Shown here: positions 4,826 through 8,750 of the stretch, in pieces
Numbering within the stretch: position 1 is the stretch's first letter
Layout of the letters: the number at the start of each line of letters is the position of its first letter
Assembly: GCA_947165405.1 (NCBI GenBank)
Contig: CAMVAG010000088.1
Coordinates: 1 to 8,750, forward strand
DNA from: an uncultured Selenomonadales bacterium
GTDB lineage: Bacteria; Bacillota; Negativicutes; Selenomonadales; Selenomonadaceae
DNA: 8,750 nucleotides
Reading direction: 5' to 3'
Notes under the pieces: model-generated
Told to the model about the DNA's origin: nothing
Database searches by the model: none
Seen by the model: the letters and a program-made list of their open reading frames with translations, nothing else
Translations under genes and position numbers: made by a program

Positions 4826-6895
4826 TCACTCCTTTTTAAATTTACGGAAAAAAATTTGCAGGAAGACAATCAGCACCGCGCCGATAAGTGCGCCGGGAAT
4901 CAAGCCGTCGAGCCCGCGCATGAACGACATAAAAATTGGCGTGCGCATGTGTGCAAAAGTTTCGACCATCGAGCTTTGACCGATTGTCGCCGCCATGACC
5001 AACGCGAAACATATCATCTTCGGGAACTTTTTCAGGAAAGCAGTCATTGCCAACATGAACGCGGGGTGCCCGAAGAAAATTTCTTTCGAACGCGGACGAG
5101 CATAAAAAATTTGTTCAAGCATGGCGCGAATTTTTATTTCCAAGCCCGAAACCGGCATCCCCGACGTGTGACCGCTCCTCGCAATCAAAACTACAAATGC
5201 TCCCGACAAAATCATCAGCACGAGCAAAGCCTTGACGCTGACCGATTTGTTGAGGAGCTCTTTTATTTGTTGAATCGCGGGGACGCTGTGTCTTACTTCG
5301 TCGACGATATTGAATCTTTGCAGGAAAGCAACGGCGACCAAAATCAGCGGCAGGATGAAAGTTAATTTTATGCCGCGAAAAATTTCAAACTCCAAAAAAT
5401 ACGACACGTCCGATAACGCGCCCGAAAGATAAGCCGCACCCGTCATCGACATCACGCCCGTCACGAGCAATGCAAAACCGGAAATCCAAATCAGCTGCAA
5501 AGTCGACAAGTTGTCTTTGAGGCGCATTGCCCGATTCTGCACGCGGATTTTGTATTGAATCACGCGGAGCAAATCGAGCTGACAAATTATCGCAAGCGCG
5601 GGGAATAAGTTCGCGCTCATGAACGCCGCCAAAATTCTGACCTTGCCGCCCGCGCCGAGCAGAAGCGGAGCCGCCGCAATTATAGCCAAGACACCAAACA
5701 GTTGCAACTGAAATTTTCGATTGCGATTGAGCCGACGCGAAATTAACGACAAGTACAAGACGCCCGCCGCCACGACACCGACAATCACGAGGACACGAAG
5801 AAGCACATTCGGATAATAATTGTCGAAGGTGCCCGCCTTGCCGAAAGTGAAGCCGTCGCGTTCGAGGACTGCGCGGACTTCGCGGAAATATTTTATGTTG
5901 GTCTCAAGCAAAGTCATTTCGGGTTCGGGCTTTTCATAAATGCGCAAAAGATTGATTCGGATATTGCGTTCCCTGTCCGTCGTCGACCAGCGATTGACAG
6001 CCGTAGCCATGTCTAATTTCGGTTGCTCGTCTTTGGGGATTGCATAGAGGCGGGCGACGTGATTCTTGCCGATTTTCTTCGCTAAATAATCCGTGCCGGC
6101 TTGAGGATAAAATTTCAGCTGGGTGAAGTGTTCAATCACTCCGAAAGTAAATTTGCGTTGAATGAAATTCGCGGCGGTCAAGTCGAGGAAATTCGACGCG
6201 CCCAAAACTTCGGGGCCGTCAAAAACAATTTCCGAAATCGGATAGTGCTCAATCCTGTTGAAAAAAAATTGAACGTTCGCCGCCGTGCACTTATTGAAAT
6301 TCATCGGGCGGGCAAGAATATTGAATCCTGCGGCGCGCGCTTTGTTCATTTGGTCGTGCGGCAAGCCGAGCGGCATTTTCAACAAGTCGCCGAATTGCGC
6401 TTTGACTTCGATAACCTCAATTCCTCCGACGGCAAAAATTTTAACGCGCTCCTCGCCGAGCCGCTGAATCAAAGCTTCTTTGGTGTCGTAGTAACTTTCC
6501 AAATCGCCGCCGATAACGTAAACGCGATTCGGGGCGATTAAGTCAAATTCAATCGTCTGCCGCCAAAGGTCGTTGTTCAAAGTGCCGCTCTGATAATTGC
6601 CCAAAATTTCACTGCCCGCCAACGCGAAAACTTTTCCGCCGCGAGCCAATTTCTCCAGCGTCGAATCGTAAATCGCAAGGGAAGTTATGCCTGCGTCTTT
6701 GGTCATCTTCAACACGTCGTCAAGTTCCAAGCCTTCGCGTTCGGCGAGGTCAACGATGTTTTGATAATCGACAACCAAGTCAACCTGCATGTTCTCCGAC
6801 TCGACGAAAAATCTTTGCCCGGCGATAATCAGCGCGGCGAAAAGTCCCACGCCGATAATTATTAAAAGCGTTCTGTTGTAAAAAAATTTTTTCAC
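4826..6895 (-). CDS. DUF5693 family multi-pass membrane protein
   Basis: A 689-residue protein I recognise as DUF5693, a family of Firmicutes without an assigned function. One N-terminal membrane segment (about 8-27) leads into a large domain (about 30-360) that should lie outside the cytoplasmic membrane. It starts with a sequence (NIVDLAEREGLELDDVL) that suggests a helical, barrel-like fold. Seven or eight further hydrophobic segments follow (about 364-385, 396-413, 419-440, 466-490, 508-526, 555-572, 627-645, 664-683). The family's typical motif is present as ARSGH (572-576) and ARPRSKEIFFGHPA (599-612). From memory, relatives often sit beside csaB, the cell-wall pyruvyl transferase, which hints at surface-polymer assembly; that is inference. 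It begins with GTG at 6895, supported by AAGGA at 6908-6904, inside the end of the preceding gene and only 3 bases after its stop. Base composition is clearly richer in G+C than the GT8 genes that follow. Confidence 0.85.
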   Translation of the reverse strand: MKKFFYNRTLLIIIGVGLFAALIIAGQRFFVESENMQVDLVVDYQNIVDLAEREGLELDDVLKMTKDAGITSLAIYDSTLEKLARGGKVFALAGSEILGNYQSGTLNNDLWRQTIEFDLIAPNRVYVIGGDLESYYDTKEALIQRLGEERVKIFAVGGIEVIEVKAQFGDLLKMPLGLPHDQMNKARAAGFNILARPMNFNKCTAANVQFFFNRIEHYPISEIVFDGPEVLGASNFLDLTAANFIQRKFTFGVIEHFTQLKFYPQAGTDYLAKKIGKNHVARLYAIPKDEQPKLDMATAVNRWSTTDRERNIRINLLRIYEKPEPEMTLLETNIKYFREVRAVLERDGFTFGKAGTFDNYYPNVLLRVLVIVGVVAAGVLYLSLISRRLNRNRKFQLQLFGVLAIIAAAPLLLGAGGKVRILAAFMSANLFPALAIICQLDLLRVIQYKIRVQNRAMRLKDNLSTLQLIWISGFALLVTGVMSMTGAAYLSGALSDVSYFLEFEIFRGIKLTFILPLILVAVAFLQRFNIVDEVRHSVPAIQQIKELLNKSVSVKALLVLMILSGAFVVLIARSGHTSGMPVSGLEIKIRAMLEQIFYARPRSKEIFFGHPAFMLAMTAFLKKFPKMICFALVMAATIGQSSMVETFAHMRTPIFMSFMRGLDGLIPGALIGAVLIVFLQIFFRKFKKE
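4829..4833 (-). promoter_or_regulatory. Ribosome-binding site of GT8-A inside the DUF5693 gene end
   Basis: AGGAG, within AAAAAGGAGT, lies 7 bases before ATG 4821 and wholly inside the last codons of the DUF5693 gene, whose TGA is 4828-4826. Ribosomes finishing that gene are placed directly on this site. Confidence 0.8.
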
Positions 6896-6898
6896 GGC

Positions 6899-7624
6899 TT
6901 AATTCCTTGTCGCCTTGACGAAAGCCTCGCCCTCGCGCATTTCGACGGTTCTGAATTGAAGACCGAGCGGCATTTTAACTTGTTCGGTCAAGTTGAAGTC
7001 GCCCAAGAATTTATCAAGATTGACGCGGCGGAGAATTGCGTTTTCAAGATTTATGTGCGTCATTTGGAAATAGAGGTCGCCGTCACGAGCGATAATCTGC
7101 CCGCCGATTTGAACATCCGCCTCGCGTCCGAGAATTTTAACCTTAGCCGACGCGCTGATACCTTCGGGCGTCATTGTAACTTGCACATTCTTTAATTGGT
7201 CTGCTTTCTGCGCGAGGAAATCTCTCAAGCTGTCCGCCGTGATGATTCCGCTCAATTCCAAAGTGCCAGCCGATTTCAAACAGCGATTGGTATGTTCCTC
7301 GCGGCTGATTCCGTCGGTCGGCATGAGCAATTCCGGAATGTTAATGTGAATCGCCGTGCCGTCAAGTTCCGCCTGCTTGAGGTTGAGCTCGCCGATTGTG
7401 GCGTCGGCGGCCGTGCAATGAATTTTATCGACGTAGCCCAGCGCGATTTTTGCACTCGGCATGGCGTCCAAAGACAAGGTGACTTCCTGCGCTTTGGTGA
7501 ACGTCGTGACTCTTTCTTTAAGATAGTTCGTCAAAATACGCGGCGCGGCGAATTGAACAAACGCGACGGCGGCGACTGCCAAAATAATCAGCAGAACAAA
7601 TATAAAGGTTAAAGTTTTTTTCAT
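6899..7624 (-). CDS. LmeA-like (DUF2993) anchored lipid-binding protein
   Basis: A 241-residue protein with one uncleaved-looking N-terminal membrane helix (about 5-25, VLLIILAVAAVAFVQFAAP) after MKKT, so it is an anchored protein facing the periplasm or cell surface. The rest has the pattern of DUF2993/LmeA: a short amphipathic helix, then repeated beta strands such as KIHCTAADATIGELNLKQAE and VKILGREADVQIGGQI that should form an elongated lipid-binding fold. LmeA of mycobacteria binds phosphoinositides and affects lipomannan elongation; in this group the ligand is unknown. The ATG at 7624 is preceded by GAGGTG, which overlaps the prfB stop codon, and the two genes are 9 bases apart. It ends 3 bases before the DUF5693 start. 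The family call is from recognition of overall pattern, with moderate certainty. Confidence 0.75.
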   Translation of the reverse strand: MKKTLTFIFVLLIILAVAAVAFVQFAAPRILTNYLKERVTTFTKAQEVTLSLDAMPSAKIALGYVDKIHCTAADATIGELNLKQAELDGTAIHINIPELLMPTDGISREEHTNRCLKSAGTLELSGIITADSLRDFLAQKADQLKNVQVTMTPEGISASAKVKILGREADVQIGGQIIARDGDLYFQMTHINLENAILRRVNLDKFLGDFNLTEQVKMPLGLQFRTVEMREGEAFVKATRN

Positions 7625-7633
7625 GGTGACACC

Positions 7634-8741
7634 TCAAATTTTGACATTAGCCTTTGCGGCGAGGAAGGCGCGGATAAACGGGTCGATTTCGCCGTCCATG
7701 ACAGCTTGAACGTTGCCGGTTTCTTCGCCCGTGCGCAAGTCTTTAACCAGCTTGTAAGGTTGGAAGACGTAGGAGCGAATTTGGCTGCCCCATTCGATTT
7801 TCTTCAAGTCACCTTCAAGCCCGGCGATTTCCTGTTCCTTTTTTTCAAGCTCAAGTTCGAAAAGTTTTGCGCGAAGCATTTTCAAGCAACGCTCACGGTT
7901 TTGAATTTGCGAACGCTCATTTTGACATTGAACGACAATGCCCGTCGGGATATGCGTCATGCGGACTGCGGAAGAAGTTTTGTTGATGTGCTGACCGCCC
8001 GCGCCCGAAGCACGATAGGTATCGACGCGAACATCCGCCATGTTTATATCGACTTCAACGGCGTCATCGATTTCGGGCATGATGTCGCACGCGCTGAAAG
8101 ACGTATGACGCCTCGCATTTGAATCGAACGGAGAAATTCTTACAAGCCTGTGAATTCCTTTTTCCGATTTGAGGTAGCCGTAAGCGTTGTGCCCTTTGAT
8201 AAAAAGTGACACGGACTTAATACCTGCCTCGTCGCCCGGCAACAAGTCAACCGTCTCGACCTCGAAGCCGTGACGTTCCGCCCAACGAACATACATCCGC
8301 AAGAGCATTTGTGTCCAGTCTTGAGCCTCCGTGCCGCCGGCTCCCGCGTGCAAAGTCAAAATCGCGTTGTTTGCGTCGTAGGGTTCGCTTAACATTATTT
8401 CAAGTCGCAGATTTTCCAAGCCGTCTTTAATCTTTGCAATGTCCGCCGAAATTTCTGCCTCCTGCGATAAATCTTCTTCCTCAAGCGCAAGCTCCAAAAG
8501 TATCTGCGTGTCGTCGAACTTCGTCAAAAGATTTTTGTAAGTCTCGATGCCCGATTTAACGTCGTTTAATTCTTGAGTGATTTTCTGCGCGGCTTCGGGG
8601 TTGTCCCAAAAAGTCGGCTCACCCATTTTGTATTCAAGCTCGGCGATTTTTTCTTCCTTGCGAGCGATGTCAAAGTGAATTCCCCATTTCGTTCAGCTTG
8701 TCGCGCAGAGCCGTAAGCTCGGCTTTTCTGTCTTCCAGCAT
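7634..8741 (-). CDS. prfB: Peptide chain release factor 2, read through a programmed +1 frameshift
   Basis: RF2 recognises UGA and UAA stop codons on the ribosome and triggers peptide release. The first 23 codons (ATG 8741 to CTT 8673) are followed by TGA; a +1 shift there continues in the frame that runs from GAC 8671 to the stop at 7634, giving 368 residues, the usual RF2 length. Hallmarks are the coiled N-terminal domain, HAGAGGTEAQDW (131-142), the codon-reading SPF tripeptide (203-205) and the catalytic GGQ (248-250) within RASGAGGQHINKT. The +1 reading restores DIARKEEKIAELEYK, which aligns with RF2 N-termini. A start within the post-shift frame at 8626 would drop 38 residues and is not favoured. 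The ATG at 8741 lies 9 bases from the window edge, so its ribosome-binding site cannot be seen and a start further upstream is not excluded. The gene itself ends in TGA, a codon read by its own product. Confidence 0.95.
8669..8685 (-). promoter_or_regulatory. prfB autoregulatory +1 frameshift site
   Basis: The minus strand reads GGGG-AATTCA-CTT-TGA-C. CTT at 8675-8673 is the slippery codon and TGA at 8672-8670 the in-frame stop. When RF2 is scarce, ribosomes pause at TGA and slip forward one base to make more RF2. A GGGG run at 8685-8682 can act as the internal Shine-Dalgarno-like stimulator, but it sits 6 bases before CTT, whereas the E. coli site has 3. Confidence 0.93.
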
Positions 8742-8750
8742 TGAATCATC

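Noticed and set aside
4856..5365. A 169-codon plus-strand open frame opposite DUF5693
   Set aside because: Low-complexity, polar composition rich in His, Gln, Asn and Arg, typical of the reverse frame of a membrane-protein gene; no start signals.
6101..6541. A 146-codon plus-strand open frame opposite DUF5693
   Set aside because: A shadow of a G+C-rich gene with no recognisable domain and against the direction of every convincing gene here.
7706..8122. A 138-codon plus-strand open frame opposite prfB
   Set aside because: It overlaps the highly conserved GGQ and SPF region of RF2 and is explained as its antisense.
8670..8672. In-frame TGA in prfB as a nonsense mutation or pseudogene
   Set aside because: The CTT-TGA-C context and the perfect continuation of RF2 in the +1 frame identify the normal programmed frameshift.

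Overview
The window reads as one leftward transcription unit. Seven protein genes lie head to tail on the minus strand, and no gap exceeds 47 bases. The probable source is a member of the Negativicutes (Selenomonas-like, Gram-negative-type Firmicutes). That assignment is an inference from three things: prfB followed by an LmeA/DUF2993 protein and a DUF5693 membrane protein, tandem GT8 glycosyltransferases with an extra C-terminal domain, and a leaderless HExxH metallopeptidase of a type I associate with RTX-like proteins of that group. No rRNA or other taxonomic marker is present.

In transcription order (right to left): prfB (8741-7634, peptide chain release factor 2) carries the classic in-frame TGA that needs a programmed +1 frameshift. 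It is followed 9 bases later by an LmeA-like anchored protein (7624-6899), and 3 bases later by a DUF5693 multi-pass membrane protein (6895-4826). Then come three tandem family-8 glycosyltransferases, here called GT8-A (4821-3589), GT8-B (3571-2336) and GT8-C (2318-1110). Last is the first 354 codons of a zinc metallopeptidase (1062 to the left edge), cut by the window. Ribosome-binding sites overlap or touch the preceding stop codons in most junctions, which suggests translational coupling.

The most striking part is the GT8 array. A 1129-base stretch (1660-2788) is repeated without a single mismatch I could find at 2913-4041, an offset of 1253. GT8-B is therefore a mosaic. Its N-terminal half is identical to GT8-C, its C-terminal part is identical to GT8-A, and between them sits a private 124-base island (2789-2912) encoding residues 221-261, which includes the HxxG-type metal-binding motif of GT8 enzymes. 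Active-site motifs decay along the array. GT8-A has DPD and HYSGG. GT8-B has ESN in place of DxD but keeps HYAGG. GT8-C has ESN and YYTIY, so both metal-binding motifs are lost. This looks like a recombining, diversifying glycosyltransferase array with one canonical and two atypical members.

A working picture, as inference only: envelope proteins (LmeA-like, DUF5693) and cytoplasmic sugar transferases are co-expressed to build or decorate a surface polymer or protein, with an exported protease made from the same message. The substrate of the GT8 enzymes cannot be read from the sequence.
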